Assembly: GCF_001646945.1 (NCBI RefSeq)
Contig: NZ_LUTV01000006.1
Location: 30,972-94,971 of the forward strand
DNA: 64,000 nucleotides
Direction: 5' to 3'
Source: Endozoicomonas ascidiicola
GTDB taxonomy: Bacteria; Pseudomonadota; Gammaproteobacteria; Pseudomonadales; Endozoicomonadaceae
Notes under the pieces: generated by a model
The model's input: only the letters and a program-made list of their open reading frames with translations
The model's database searches: none
What the model was told of the DNA's origin: nothing
Shown here: positions 47,481 to 58,283 of the stretch, in pieces
How the letters are laid out: each line of letters begins with the position of its first letter
Position numbering within the stretch: position 1 is the first letter of the stretch
Made by a program: the position numbers and the translations under genes

Positions 47481-48932
47481 ATGTATCAAAAAACCATTGC
47501 AGAACAGAGCCAAGCCCTGGCCTCTGGTGAAATATCCAGTGTCGAGCTGACCCAGAGCTACCTTGATCGCATTAAACAGCTGGACGGTGATATCAATAGT
47601 TTTATCACCGTTACAGAAGAGCTAGCACTGAGCCAGGCCAACGCCGCCGACGAACGTCGTGCAGCGGGCAATACCGATGCCATGACCGGTATTCCAGTCG
47701 CCCACAAGGATTTGTTTTGCACCGATGGTGTGAAAACCTCCTGCGGCTCCAAAATGCTGGATAATTTTATTGCTCCCTACGAATCCACAGTCACCAGCAA
47801 GTTTAAAAACGCTGGCGCAGTGATGCTGGGCAAAACCAATATGGATGAGTTCGCCATGGGCTCTTCCAACGAAAACAGTCATTACGGCCCGGTAAAAAAC
47901 CCGTGGGATAAAACCGCCATTCCCGGTGGTTCTTCCGGAGGCTCTGCCGCTGCGGTGGCAGCTCGTCTGGCAGCCGGCGCAACCGGTACGGATACCGGCG
48001 GCTCCATTCGTCAGCCCGCTTCCCACTGTGGCATCACTGGCATTAAACCAACCTATGGTCGTGTATCCCGTTACGGCATGATTGCTTATGCCTCCAGCCT
48101 TGACCAGGCAGGCCCGATGACTCGCACTGCCGAAGATGCCGCCATCATGCTTAACACCATGGCGGGATTTGACGAAAGAGACTCTACCTGCCTGAATCGT
48201 GAAGTGCCTGACTACACCGCTACTTTGAATGATTCTCTGGAAGGCCTGACCATCGGTCTGCCAACCGAGTATTTCGCTTCAGGCCTGGACAGTGACGTTG
48301 AACAGCAAATTCGTAACGCCATCACAGAATACGAAAAGCTCGGCGCCAAAGTTAAAGAAGTCAGCCTGCCCAATGCCAAACTGTGCATTCCTGCTTACTA
48401 TGTAATCGCACCGGCAGAAGCTTCTTCCAACCTGTCTCGTTTTGATGGTGTGCGCTTTGGTTATCGCTGTGAAGATCCAAAAGACTTAATGGATCTTTAT
48501 ATCCGCAGCCGCAGCGAAGGGTTCGGAGAAGAAGTCAAACGTCGTATTATTGTTGGTACTTATGCGCTGTCTGCCGGTTTCTATGATGCGTACTATCGCA
48601 AAGCACAACAGATTCGTCGTCTGATACGTGATGACTTCTTAAATGCTTTCAAAGAGTGTGATGTCATTATGGGACCAAACGCACCAACATCGGCTTTCGA
48701 TATTGGCTCCATGAATAATGACCCGGTCGCAATGTATCTGTCGGATATCTACACACTGTCGGTTAACCTTGCCGGATTACCGGGCATGTCGATTCCAGCG
48801 GGCATGGCCAACAACCGTCCTGTAGGCCTGCAGGTAATCGGACAACACTTTGATGAAGCCCGACTGCTCAATATTGGTCATCGTTTCCAGCAGGCAACTG
48901 ACTGGCACACACTCACTCCAGCACTGGTATAG
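47481..48932 (+). CDS. gatA: Asp-tRNA(Asn)/Glu-tRNA(Gln) amidotransferase subunit A
   Basis: 483 residues. GatA hydrolyses glutamine to supply ammonia for transamidation of mischarged tRNA. Amidase-signature triad parts are the Lys of VAHKDLF and the serines of [13 protein letters not shown] and [15 protein letters not shown], followed by the [20 protein letters not shown] region. gatB follows after 11 bp. Confidence 0.98.
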   Translation: MYQKTIAEQSQALASGEISSVELTQSYLDRIKQLDGDINSFITVTEELALSQANAADERRAAGNTDAMTGIPVAHKDLFCTDGVKTSCGSKMLDNFIAPYESTVTSKFKNAGAVMLGKTNMDEFAMGSSNENSHYGPVKNPWDKTAIPGGSSGGSAAAVAARLAAGATGTDTGGSIRQPASHCGITGIKPTYGRVSRYGMIAYASSLDQAGPMTRTAEDAAIMLNTMAGFDERDSTCLNREVPDYTATLNDSLEGLTIGLPTEYFASGLDSDVEQQIRNAITEYEKLGAKVKEVSLPNAKLCIPAYYVIAPAEASSNLSRFDGVRFGYRCEDPKDLMDLYIRSRSEGFGEEVKRRIIVGTYALSAGFYDAYYRKAQQIRRLIRDDFLNAFKECDVIMGPNAPTSAFDIGSMNNDPVAMYLSDIYTLSVNLAGLPGMSIPAGMANNRPVGLQVIGQHFDEARLLNIGHRFQQATDWHTLTPALV

Positions 48933-48943
48933 GACGCACAGAT

Positions 48944-50392
48944 ATGCAATGGGAAACCGTTATCGGGCTGGAAATTCACGTCCAGCTGGCCACAAAAACC
49001 AAAATTTTTTCCGGTGCCTCCACCGCTTTTGGTGCTGAACCTAACACTCAAGCCTGTGCTGTAGACCTGGGTCTTCCGGGTATTCTGCCAGTAGTGAACG
49101 AAGAAGCCATCAATATGGCCATTAAGTTTGGCTTGGGCATTGATGCTGAAATCAACAAAATTAACGTATTTGAGCGTAAAAACTATTTCTACCCGGATCT
49201 GCCAAAAGGCTATCAGACCACACAGCTGGAAAAACCAATTGTTGGTGCCGGTCATGTAGACATCACTCTGGCTGATGGTTCAACTAAAAGCATTCGCATC
49301 CATCATGCACATCTGGAAGAAGATGCCGGCAAAAGCCTGCATGAAGACTTCCACGGCATGAGCGGCATCGACTTAAACCGTGCCGGTACTCCGCTGATCG
49401 AAATCGTTACTGAGCCGGATATCCGCACTTCAGAAGAAGCCGTTGCATTCGCCAAAAAGCTGCACTCCATCGTCACCACGCTTGGCATCTGCGATGGTGA
49501 AATGTCTCAGGGCTCCATGCGCTTCGATGTAAACGTCTCTGTTCGTCCAAAAGGTCAGGAAGAACTGGGCACCCGCACCGAAACCAAAAACCTGAACTCC
49601 TTCAAATTTATGGAAGCCGCTATCCATAAAGAAGTAGAGCGTCAAATCGACGTACTGGAAGATGGCGGTAAAATCACCCAGGAAACCCGCCTTTACAATG
49701 GTGACACCGGTGAAGCACGTTCCATGCGCAGCAAAGAGGAAGCCAACGATTACCGTTATTTCCCCTGCCCGGATCTGCTGCCAGTGGTGATTGACGACAG
49801 TCGTCTTGAGAAATTAAAAGCCGATATGCCAGAAATGCCGGACGCGAAAAAAGCACGTTTTATCGCTGACTTTGGCCTGAACGATTACGACGCTGAAATA
49901 CTGTCCGGCGATCAAGCCACTGCCCACTACTTTGAAGCCTCCGTAGCTGTGAGTCAGGATGCCAAACTCTCTGCCAACTGGGTAATGGGCGAACTGTCCA
50001 AATCCCTGAACCAGAGCAGCATCGCAATTTCTGCAAGCCCGGTAACCGCAGAAATGCTTGGCGGCCTGATCCAGCGCATCAAAGACAACACCATCTCTGG
50101 CAAAATCGCCAAAGAAGTCTTCGAAGCGCTCTGGAATGGTGAAGGCACATCAGCGGATGACGTCATCGAGAAAAAAGGTTTAAAACAAGTCACCGACACC
50201 GGTGCTATTGAAACCATGATCGATGAAGTGCTGACAGCCAATGCCCAACAAGTTGAAAATTATCGAGCCGCACCAGAAGACAAACGCGGCAAGATGATTG
50301 GCTTCTTCGTGGGCAAATGCATGCAAGCCTCAAAAGGTAAAGCCAACCCCGGTATGGTTAACCAGATTTTGAAACAGAAACTGGACGGCTAA
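48944..50392 (+). CDS. gatB: Asp-tRNA(Asn)/Glu-tRNA(Gln) amidotransferase subunit B
   Basis: 482 residues. GatB activates the carboxylate of mischarged Asp/Glu-tRNA with ATP and receives ammonia from GatA. It starts [20 protein letters not shown]. The [11 protein letters not shown] and [15 protein letters not shown] segments form the kinase-like active site, and the C-terminal YqeY-like domain ends [11 protein letters not shown]. It is the last gene of gatCAB. Confidence 0.98.
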   Translation: MQWETVIGLEIHVQLATKTKIFSGASTAFGAEPNTQACAVDLGLPGILPVVNEEAINMAIKFGLGIDAEINKINVFERKNYFYPDLPKGYQTTQLEKPIVGAGHVDITLADGSTKSIRIHHAHLEEDAGKSLHEDFHGMSGIDLNRAGTPLIEIVTEPDIRTSEEAVAFAKKLHSIVTTLGICDGEMSQGSMRFDVNVSVRPKGQEELGTRTETKNLNSFKFMEAAIHKEVERQIDVLEDGGKITQETRLYNGDTGEARSMRSKEEANDYRYFPCPDLLPVVIDDSRLEKLKADMPEMPDAKKARFIADFGLNDYDAEILSGDQATAHYFEASVAVSQDAKLSANWVMGELSKSLNQSSIAISASPVTAEMLGGLIQRIKDNTISGKIAKEVFEALWNGEGTSADDVIEKKGLKQVTDTGAIETMIDEVLTANAQQVENYRAAPEDKRGKMIGFFVGKCMQASKGKANPGMVNQILKQKLDG

Positions 50393-50400
50393 TGCAGTAT

Positions 50401-50432
50401 ATTTACCTGCCAGATTATTTCTGGTGGGTAAA
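50401..50432 (+). terminator. Hairpin after gatB, possible terminator
   Basis: The arms ATTTACCTGCCAGA and TCTGGTGGGTAAAT pair at 12 of 14 positions with a short loop, 8 bp after the gatB stop. There is no strong T run, so termination is uncertain. Confidence 0.4.
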
Positions 50433-50575
50433 TACGACAACTTTCAATTATTCCCTCTTATTTTCAAAACCAGCAAGCACCATCAATTCCCAATAAATAT
50501 CAAAAAATAAAATCTGAATAACATTTCCATATCGCCAACCATTTAAAAAGATGCTAGCGTAATCCTTATGGATGA

Positions 50576-50593
50576 ATAGTACGTATGTACTAT
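50576..50593. promoter_or_regulatory. Operator-like palindrome upstream of the beta-helix/cytochrome gene
   Basis: ATAGTAC and GTACTAT are perfect inverse 7-mers separated by GTAT, about 60 bp upstream of the gene's start. It may be a regulator-binding site; no factor can be named. Confidence 0.4.
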
Positions 50594-50651
50594 GTTGTAA
50601 GCACTGTCCATTCAACAACTCCAAAACAAATAATAATAATGGAGAAAAAAT

Positions 50652-53294
50652 ATGAGGATTAAGCAGTCCTGGCTTGTACCAGCTCTGCTGGCTTCAGTGC
50701 TAGCACTAAATCTGGCTGGATGCCGGAGTGGCGGCAACGACAATGCTGTCGATAACACCACAACCTCCACCGACAACTCAAACTTCCCTGATAATGCCAT
50801 TTTTGTTTCGACAGAAGGCAATCTTGGCGAAAACATATCCGAAGCCTTTATCGAAGCAAATAATGGAGACACTATTGTTCTTCCAGAAGGCCGCTTTGAA
50901 ATTGATAGAACTCTGCTATTTGATGGCAGCACTGCCAATGCGCGGAATGTCACCATCACAGGGTATGGCATGGACGAAACCATACTGGATTTTGAAAATG
51001 CGGACTCCGGCGACGGCATTTATGTTCAAAACACCAACAATATTACCATTCAAGACCTGGGTGTTTACGAAGCCAAAAATAATGGTATCAAACTGAAAGA
51101 TACCAATGGCATCATCCTGCGCCGTGTTTCCACAGTCTGGGAAGGCGAACTGAATGAAGATAATGGTGCCTACGGCCTTTATCCGGTAGAGTGCCAAAAT
51201 GTACTGATTGAAGACTCTTATGTTCGGGGTTCTGCAGATGCAGGTATTTATGTTGGTCAATCAGATTACATTGTCGTCCGTCGTAATATTGCAAAAGAGA
51301 ATGTGGCCGGCATTGAGATTGAAAACTCAAAATACGCAGATGTCTATGATAATGAAGCCACTGGGAATACGGGCGGCATTCTGGTTTTCGACCTCCCCAT
51401 AGGCAACCAGCTTTATGGCAACAGTGTTCGTGTATTCAATAACCGGGTTATTAGTAACAACACTGAAAACTTTGCAACAGACGGAACCTTTGAGGGTGGC
51501 GTCCACATTGTTCCGCCGGGCACTGGCGTTATTATTCTTTCCACCGGTGGCGTCGAAGTTTTCAATAATATCATTGAAGATCACAAGACCATGGCTGTGG
51601 CGGTTTCCAGTTATTTGATTGCAGAAGGCCCGGATTTGGGCGCATTTGTGTTTAAACACGGTAGCACCATCGCTGATGGATGGCGTTTTATTCCAAGAAA
51701 TATTTACATCCACAACAATGAAATTTCAAACACCGGTTATGACCCTGATGGAGAGCTGATAGCTGATATTATTAGCACTTATATGGGTCCGGTTGGTGCG
51801 CCCAGCTTCCCAGCCATTCTTTATGACGGCATGGGAGAGTTCTTTGCCAATGCCGGTTTGACAGCAGAGGCAGGTATTGGAAATGCAGAGCCACCATTTG
51901 CAGAAGATGGGTCCGATAATATCTGCGCCACCAATAATGGCGATATTTCATTAGGCCAGATCTTTCTAGGTGATCAGCAAAGTCCTACCCCTGCTTTCGC
52001 GTATACCCCCAACCCTGCTGATCCATCACTGGAACTGATGAACTGCACCCAGCCCTCGCTTCCTGTCCACCTTGTCACCTATGGCAGCGATATCTTTGGC
52101 TGTGGAGTAGACGACGACGTAACGGGCTGCGATGGTGGTAATTTCAAAGCAGGTCAAGGTGATATTGGGATTGGTGATGGAGGCCTTGATGGTAATGGCA
52201 ACGAAGCGTTATGCGACTTAGATACCTCCGGGGTCAACTGGAGCGCGTTACAGGAAGCCAACTGCCCGAACCTGTCCGACTACAACCTATTCTCTGACAA
52301 CACCAATCCAAAGGGAGAAACCACCGATAACAGTGGCTTGCCTTACGATCTGAACACCGCTCTATTTTCCGATTACAGCAGCAAGTATCGCTATGTATTT
52401 GTACCTAACGGTGAAACCGCGGAATATCAGGATCAGGAAGTGTTTACCTTCCCGGTAGGCTCCGTTCTGGTGAAAACCTTTGCTATGCCGGACAACACCA
52501 GCACCCCCGGTAATGCAAATGAAGAGTTACTGGAGACTCGTCTACTGATTCGCCGAGCTCATGGATGGGATGCCTTGCCTTTCGCCTGGAACCCGACGAA
52601 AGACGACGCAACACTGGCAAAAGCAGGAAGGGTTATCAATCAATCAGTAGTTCATGACGGTGAAGCCTTAACCTTTGAGTACACCATACCAAGCATTAAC
52701 CAGTGCGTGCAGTGCCACCAATATCAAGATACTGAAGGCGTCCGGTTTGAACCTATAGGACCAAAAGCCCGACACCTGAACAAAGACTTCATGTACACAA
52801 CAGGAACCTCAAACCAACTGAGCATGTGGTCTAACATGGGTATTTTGAGTGGGGTACCGGCAGATCTGGCATCACTACCAACAATTCCAAAATTTGGCTT
52901 ACTGGGTAATGGTGATCTGAAAGTAGCGTCAGATGAAGAGATCATGAATCTCGGTAAAGGTTATCTGGATATCAACTGTGCTCACTGTCACCGCAATGAA
53001 GGAAATGCCTCCAATACAGGCCTCAACCTAGAGTATTGGCGTAGTTACGAAGGTAATTCAACTGCGCACGGTGCCTGTAAGACACCCGTTGCCTATGGTA
53101 CTGATGCTGTCTCATCTTATGATGTTGTCCCGGGCGATGCTGAAGATTCGATCATGCATTACCGCATGGTAAGTACAGATCCTGGTGACCGTATGCCAGA
53201 AATTGGTAGAAGCCTATCTCACGATGCGGGTGTTGAGCTGATCGCCGAATGGATCAACCGCCTACCTGAACAAGTGTGCGATCGCCCAACATAA
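50652..53294 (+). CDS. Lipoprotein fusing a parallel beta-helix with an SO2930-like diheme cytochrome c
   Basis: 880 residues. The signal peptide ends in lipobox LAGC (about residues 21-24), so it is probably lipid-anchored. Residues about 50-370 are right-handed beta-helix repeats (ITGYGMDETILDF, IYVQNTNNITIQDLGVY, DAGIYVGQSDYIVVRRN). Residues about 555-880 match the pattern of the SO_2930-type diheme proteins: CVQCH at 685-689 and CAHCH at 776-780 are c-type heme sites, with Met residues nearby as possible axial ligands. In other marine bacteria these two parts are, as recalled, separate adjacent genes. Function is unknown; the location should be periplasmic face or cell surface. Confidence 0.8.
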   Translation: MRIKQSWLVPALLASVLALNLAGCRSGGNDNAVDNTTTSTDNSNFPDNAIFVSTEGNLGENISEAFIEANNGDTIVLPEGRFEIDRTLLFDGSTANARNVTITGYGMDETILDFENADSGDGIYVQNTNNITIQDLGVYEAKNNGIKLKDTNGIILRRVSTVWEGELNEDNGAYGLYPVECQNVLIEDSYVRGSADAGIYVGQSDYIVVRRNIAKENVAGIEIENSKYADVYDNEATGNTGGILVFDLPIGNQLYGNSVRVFNNRVISNNTENFATDGTFEGGVHIVPPGTGVIILSTGGVEVFNNIIEDHKTMAVAVSSYLIAEGPDLGAFVFKHGSTIADGWRFIPRNIYIHNNEISNTGYDPDGELIADIISTYMGPVGAPSFPAILYDGMGEFFANAGLTAEAGIGNAEPPFAEDGSDNICATNNGDISLGQIFLGDQQSPTPAFAYTPNPADPSLELMNCTQPSLPVHLVTYGSDIFGCGVDDDVTGCDGGNFKAGQGDIGIGDGGLDGNGNEALCDLDTSGVNWSALQEANCPNLSDYNLFSDNTNPKGETTDNSGLPYDLNTALFSDYSSKYRYVFVPNGETAEYQDQEVFTFPVGSVLVKTFAMPDNTSTPGNANEELLETRLLIRRAHGWDALPFAWNPTKDDATLAKAGRVINQSVVHDGEALTFEYTIPSINQCVQCHQYQDTEGVRFEPIGPKARHLNKDFMYTTGTSNQLSMWSNMGILSGVPADLASLPTIPKFGLLGNGDLKVASDEEIMNLGKGYLDINCAHCHRNEGNASNTGLNLEYWRSYEGNSTAHGACKTPVAYGTDAVSSYDVVPGDAEDSIMHYRMVSTDPGDRMPEIGRSLSHDAGVELIAEWINRLPEQVCDRPT

Positions 53295-53305
53295 CTACCT
53301 TCCAT

Positions 53306-53340
53306 AGCAGAACCAGAAAACTGGTTCTGCTTCTTTATTA
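53306..53340 (+). terminator. Terminator after the beta-helix/cytochrome gene
   Basis: A perfect 11-bp stem AGCAGAACCAG/CTGGTTCTGCT with an AAAA loop, followed by TCTTTATTA, just after the stop codon. Confidence 0.85.
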
Positions 53341-53407
53341 GCATGCAAGATAACCATGCTGCGTATTCACGAAGGCTAAGAACAATAATAATTTCGGATG
53401 CTCAAAA

Positions 53408-54628
53408 ATGAGAACAATAAGCTCAATCTCATCATATTTTATAAAGGTGTTGATGATCGTCGGAACCATTGGTTTTTTATCTGCCTGTAAAGATGACAGT
53501 TCAAGCACACCAGCTGCAACCGATGCGAATACAGAAAACTCATCCTCCGGTGTAAGAATGAACGAAGTTCAATATTTAGGAACTCACAATAGTTACCACC
53601 CAAAACCACCTGATGATGTCGTTTTCATTGCCAATAACCTGGGTCTTTTACCTGAAGCGTATGCAGATGCAATTAGAGACACCAAAATTGATCTAATTAT
53701 CCCAACTCTGGAATACAGGCACTCGAGCTTAACTGAACAGTTTGAAGCGCAAGGTATACGACAAATAGAACTCGATGTATTTCTTGATCCAGATGGTGGA
53801 AGATATGCAAATAGAAGCGTGCTTGCACTACTTGGAAAGGATCCTGCGTCAGGTATAGCAGAACTCAACCAACCGGGACTCAAAGTACTTCATATTCAAG
53901 AAATTGATTACGAGAGCACTTGCTACACATTTATTTTGTGCCTTTCTGAAATTAAAACATGGTCTGACAGCAACCCAAATCACCTGCCAATAACGGTACT
54001 GATTGAAGCTAAGGATGAGGTTATCCCTGATCCTGGTATAGGCTTTGCCATTCCTTTGCCATTCGATGCCGATGGACTTAATGAAATTGATGAGGAAATT
54101 CGCTCAGTATTCCCCGACTCAAAACTCATCACTCCAGACAGCGTACGTGGCGACGCATCAACATTGGAAGAAGCCATTTTGACCCAAGGCTGGCCTCTTC
54201 TCTCAGATGCTCGCGGTAAAATCATGTTTGCCCTCGATAACAATAATGCTGCTCGCACTCTATACATTGAAGGTCATCCTTCCTTATCCGGAAGAGTCAT
54301 GTTTACAGACTCAGCCCCAGGAACACCAGAAGCCGCATTTACTAAATTTAACAACCCGGTCAGCAACTTTGATAGCATCAAAGACCTTTCGAAAAGAGGG
54401 TATCTTGTTCGAACACGAGCCGATGCTGACACAAATGAGGCAAAAGAGAATAATACGATGAGACAGGAAGATGCCTTTAATTCTGGCGCTCACTTTATCA
54501 GCACCGACTACCCTGTACCGGATGACCGCCCAGAATTTAATAATTATTCAGTTTCAATTCCCGGCGGAGGTATAGCAAGGTGCAACCCAGTCAGCGCTTC
54601 AAACGCCTGTGATGATAATGCGCTGTAA
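53408..54628 (+). CDS. Lipoprotein of the Ca2+-dependent PI-PLC-like (PI-PLC-C1) family
   Basis: 406 residues. The signal peptide ends in lipobox LSAC (about residues 24-27), then a Ser/Thr/Asn-rich linker. The TIM-barrel phosphodiesterase motifs follow: QYLGTHNSYH (first catalytic His), IRQIELDVFLD (metal ligands Glu and Asp) and VLHIQEIDYES (second His). Family members cleave phosphoinositide-type or other phosphodiester head groups; the substrate here is unknown. It lies alone between two terminator-like hairpins, downstream of the cytochrome fusion and upstream of a PagL-like gene. A hairpin with arms CCGGG/CCCGG (54655-54676) follows it. Confidence 0.8.
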   Translation: MRTISSISSYFIKVLMIVGTIGFLSACKDDSSSTPAATDANTENSSSGVRMNEVQYLGTHNSYHPKPPDDVVFIANNLGLLPEAYADAIRDTKIDLIIPTLEYRHSSLTEQFEAQGIRQIELDVFLDPDGGRYANRSVLALLGKDPASGIAELNQPGLKVLHIQEIDYESTCYTFILCLSEIKTWSDSNPNHLPITVLIEAKDEVIPDPGIGFAIPLPFDADGLNEIDEEIRSVFPDSKLITPDSVRGDASTLEEAILTQGWPLLSDARGKIMFALDNNNAARTLYIEGHPSLSGRVMFTDSAPGTPEAAFTKFNNPVSNFDSIKDLSKRGYLVRTRADADTNEAKENNTMRQEDAFNSGAHFISTDYPVPDDRPEFNNYSVSIPGGGIARCNPVSASNACDDNAL

Positions 54629-54774
54629 TATTTATTAGTCAAAAGACGATAACACCGGGACAGATCTCTGACCCGGCATGCTCCCTACATTTACACTAAT
54701 CTCTTTTCAGACCTACTCAAGAACAACAAAATTCCCACGATACCAACTAAGCACTCCTAACACAGGGCTTGGAA

Positions 54775-55377
54775 ATGAACCGTGGGTATCTTCTTGTTGC
54801 ACTTATTTTAATATCCAACATTTCACAAGCCGACTGGCAACCCGATAGAGTCAGCGTTGGCCACGGCAACTTTTTCAGCCCATTTGCCAACCGCACTGCT
54901 GATATCCAACAATATCGACTTGGCCTGATTTGGGAGGTTAGCAACGAACTCTGGTCATCTGAAAATACTCAATTACAAAGCTATGTTGAGCTGGCTCTTG
55001 GAAAGTGGAATAGCTCATTGAATCCGGCTTTCAACAACCAAAGAATCGGTGCTGATAGCGTCAACCAGATAAGCGTAAGCCCGGTCTTTCGCCTGACCAG
55101 TCAACAGCCAGCATGGGGAAACTCTTACCCATTTCTGGATATGGGCGTTGGCCTTAGCTATCAAAGCGAAGAGGATATTGAACAGAAGCACCTGACTGGC
55201 ATCAATATGGGGGGAAACTGGCAGTTTGAAATTCGCGCTATGATTGGCATGGCTTTGGGTGAAAATAGAGATTTCGAAATCAGTTATGGTTGGATGCATT
55301 ACTCAAATGCGTATATCCACGATGCCAATGAGGGAATAGATTTTCAAACCCTGCAATTGACCTATCGTTTCAGGTAA
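54775..55377 (+). CDS. PagL-like lipid A 3-O-deacylase
   Basis: 200 residues from the ATG at 54775 (GGA-rich upstream; a TTG two codons earlier is open). A signal peptide ends about residue 18 (SQA), then an outer-membrane eight-strand barrel ending in aromatic-Arg-Phe (TYRFR). The catalytic segment SYGWMHYSNAYIHDANEGID matches the PagL HxSNA...N.G.D pattern with its His-Ser pair and acidic residue. PagL removes the 3-O acyl chain from lipid A, changing immune recognition. Convergent with the ankyrin gene (6-bp gap). Confidence 0.85.
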   Translation: MNRGYLLVALILISNISQADWQPDRVSVGHGNFFSPFANRTADIQQYRLGLIWEVSNELWSSENTQLQSYVELALGKWNSSLNPAFNNQRIGADSVNQISVSPVFRLTSQQPAWGNSYPFLDMGVGLSYQSEEDIEQKHLTGINMGGNWQFEIRAMIGMALGENRDFEISYGWMHYSNAYIHDANEGIDFQTLQLTYRFR

Positions 55378-55382
55378 ACTAC

Positions 55383-58283
55383 TTAAATATAATCAGGAGC
55401 TTTGTTCTCATTGATACTGGTTGGATAAAATTCATCCAGCAAGTAACGATTCAGTGTGAACCCATATTTCTGGCCATGCTCCTCATTTATCTGATCGCAA
55501 ATTTCCCTGTAAGATTCATCAATAGCAACAATCTTCGCTTCCATAGACGTTGAGTTCAAAAAAACAGAAACGCGTGCCCCATTATTAATAAGACATGAAA
55601 AAAAGCCTCTAAAAATCGACTCAAGACCATTAATTGTTCTTCGTATTTTTTGCTCACCCCAAATCAAACAGGCTTGTTTAACCCTGTAAAAGTACTCCTC
55701 CATACAATATTGAAGCAAACATATATGAGAAGCTTGCCCCGATCTAACCAACGTCCTATAAGAATTTACATTAAGCGTATAGTTTTCATTTTTATACTGT
55801 ACTAATAGTTTAAGAAACTCCAACTGAAAATTTGAAATAGACAGCTCAAGGGCTGTAGATGGCCCCATAACCGTGCTATCAAATTTATCTGGGTGAGCAC
55901 CACTTATAAGAAGTAATTTAACCAGTTCATTTATCTCATTTCTGTCATCCGAACTACACATCAGCACTGAAAGTGCCGTTTCACAAGTCTTGGTTTTTTG
56001 CTTAACAATATATGAGACTGCGTTGACATCCGCCCCACATTCAATAAGCGTATTCGCCACACCCTCCATTACCTCACTAAAATGAAGTGCATACTGCTTC
56101 ACCATGATAAATAGAGGATAAATAACATAATTTTTACCAACCGCAGGCTGATTAACATTACTACCTTTGCTTACTAACAATCTAAAACAGTCCCACATCC
56201 CAGTCTCTATAGCCAACGTTAAAGGAAAAGCCATGGAAGAAGGCCGCAATTCACCAGTTGGCGATTCTTCAATTCTAAAAAAAAGAGAGTCGCAACGCGC
56301 ACCAAACAACAACAAATTACACACACTTTCGCTATACGACTTACGTAAACCAGAATCCTTTGTATGAATAGCCAAATAGAGCATGAAATTCAATAAACTG
56401 GCAGCCATTAATAAACCACGAAACCGAAACAAAACAACCTGATCAACATCAACTTTCTTTTCTCGAACAAGAAAAAACCAGTCATCCTGTTTCAGCACAA
56501 AGCCACACCTAAGTACATGAAATAATGGAGGAAGACTTTCAACACCCACTGAATCTTCAAGCGTTATGACATTCAGCAAATATTTTTTTTGAATAGACTT
56601 CAATAGATCAGTATTGCCATTTCGAGATTTTATCTCACCGACCAATACCTTTATTAATCTTGTATGAACAAAATCAACTTTATCTTTCGCCTCAATAATT
56701 TCAGTGGCTTTATATTTCTCTACTAGATCCATATAAACAAAAAAATCTTTTAAGCCACCTTGATCTGCAAACACCTCTCCCCGATACGCACTATCCACAG
56801 AAGACGACAACGCCTTTTGTGGAGATACCGGGATAATATTTTTTTTAAACTCTTCCTTAGCCCTCCTCTTTCTTTTAGATCTTCTGCCTTTATTTTTTGG
56901 TACGATATCATCATGACTTTCATTACTTTTTATGGTCTCAATGCTTTCTTCCAACACCTCACCAATCACACAGGATAAATCATTCAAACCTGCGCCACTT
57001 ACATTTGGCAAAGATTGGAAACTCCCCCCTTGAATAGTGGAAACATCATGATCAACCTTTACCCCACTGACACAGTCGGCTTCTTTTGAAAAACCAACAC
57101 AATTAAAATCGTCGCTATTTACTGAGTTTGTAACCTCCCCAGTTAACCGATCACCCTCACAAAATTCTTTTTTAATTAGCTCTGATCTACCAACATCGTA
57201 AGCTAGCACTGGTTGATCAGACTCTGAATTTAATAAACACTCATTTTCCTTTAAACAAAATAGGCTATTCGCAATAAAACCATTTCTCTGCTTTCTATTA
57301 TTGCTGATATTTTTAGGAGAAAAACCATAGAAAAACTCATCTTTATTATTCTCATACTCCAAACCTTCAAGGTTTAGGGCATTATTTTTCAACATACTGT
57401 ACAAGAGAGCTCTTCTACCGATAAATTTATCTCGCAACCTCGCATCACATTCAGACATATTATTTATAAGATAATTAATATCCGATAACACTTGCTCAAA
57501 TGTGACCAACGGCACTTCATAACTATTCCCTTTAACATCAACACTATATCTGGCAACCTCTGACCGCCATAAAACCGGGAAATCAAGATCTGTGACATCA
57601 GCTCCCCCCAACTTAGCATTTGCTGAATCCGGAGAGACCACATCCATTTTAAATACGATTTCACGTTCACGATGAACATGCAGGCTTTGTACTGAACCCG
57701 TAATAACCACACCTGTTTTTTTTATATCCAGCGCAGGAACATCCTCATTAATAAAAAGACAATTTTCTGTTTTTTCCGAGATTTCAACAGTAAAATCATG
57801 CCTGTTCAATTGCTGCAACACCTTACAAAACAATTTTCCCCATGGTTCAAGCGTAGAATCAACACGGGTTGTCACGACATCATAATCACTGTTCATCCTG
57901 ATATTTTGCAATTCTTGATTGGATAGTAATTCTTCAATGGCAATTTGGTCGACATCTTCACTTCGTTGTTTCTGACTCAACATATTCTCAACATGATGCA
58001 AGTAGGCTCGACTACCGGATATAAACAAATCTTGCTTAACACCTAAAACAGCCATCACTCGATAGAATACCTGCTCGATATGATAAAATACGATTGATTC
58101 AATACCTTGTGATATACCCTCCGTAGACATATAGTTAATTTCAATTAAGTCATCAGAGTCAACAAACCCGATCTCTCGTAAGCTTATTTTGCAAGAAGGT
58201 TGATGGCCTTCACCCTCTTCTTTTTCAACTTTCTGGGTAGTACCCTGCAATATAAGCTGCCGGCTCTGAGAGGCAATATTCAT
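55383..58283 (-). CDS. Nucleotidyltransferase-like ankyrin-repeat protein with NLS-like patch, putative effector
   Basis: 966 residues from the ATG at 58283 (AGG seven bases upstream); a TTG at 58346 would add 21. Residues about 80-215 resemble a nucleotidyltransferase fold: LFISGSRAY (Gly90-Ser91), SDYDVV (Asp133, Asp135) and FKMDVV (Asp214), though the GS-to-DxD gap is unusually long (about 42). A Lys/Arg-rich patch at about 460-480 (NKGRRSKRKRRAKEEFKK) looks like a bipartite nuclear localisation signal. Residues about 660-860 contain four to five ankyrin repeats (for example LVKLLLISGAHPDKFD). The gene is visibly AT-richer than its neighbours, suggesting transfer. No signal peptide. Function unproven. 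Confidence 0.65.
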   Translation of the reverse strand: MNIASQSRQLILQGTTQKVEKEEGEGHQPSCKISLREIGFVDSDDLIEINYMSTEGISQGIESIVFYHIEQVFYRVMAVLGVKQDLFISGSRAYLHHVENMLSQKQRSEDVDQIAIEELLSNQELQNIRMNSDYDVVTTRVDSTLEPWGKLFCKVLQQLNRHDFTVEISEKTENCLFINEDVPALDIKKTGVVITGSVQSLHVHREREIVFKMDVVSPDSANAKLGGADVTDLDFPVLWRSEVARYSVDVKGNSYEVPLVTFEQVLSDINYLINNMSECDARLRDKFIGRRALLYSMLKNNALNLEGLEYENNKDEFFYGFSPKNISNNRKQRNGFIANSLFCLKENECLLNSESDQPVLAYDVGRSELIKKEFCEGDRLTGEVTNSVNSDDFNCVGFSKEADCVSGVKVDHDVSTIQGGSFQSLPNVSGAGLNDLSCVIGEVLEESIETIKSNESHDDIVPKNKGRRSKRKRRAKEEFKKNIIPVSPQKALSSSVDSAYRGEVFADQGGLKDFFVYMDLVEKYKATEIIEAKDKVDFVHTRLIKVLVGEIKSRNGNTDLLKSIQKKYLLNVITLEDSVGVESLPPLFHVLRCGFVLKQDDWFFLVREKKVDVDQVVLFRFRGLLMAASLLNFMLYLAIHTKDSGLRKSYSESVCNLLLFGARCDSLFFRIEESPTGELRPSSMAFPLTLAIETGMWDCFRLLVSKGSNVNQPAVGKNYVIYPLFIMVKQYALHFSEVMEGVANTLIECGADVNAVSYIVKQKTKTCETALSVLMCSSDDRNEINELVKLLLISGAHPDKFDSTVMGPSTALELSISNFQLEFLKLLVQYKNENYTLNVNSYRTLVRSGQASHICLLQYCMEEYFYRVKQACLIWGEQKIRRTINGLESIFRGFFSCLINNGARVSVFLNSTSMEAKIVAIDESYREICDQINEEHGQKYGFTLNRYLLDEFYPTSINENKAPDYI

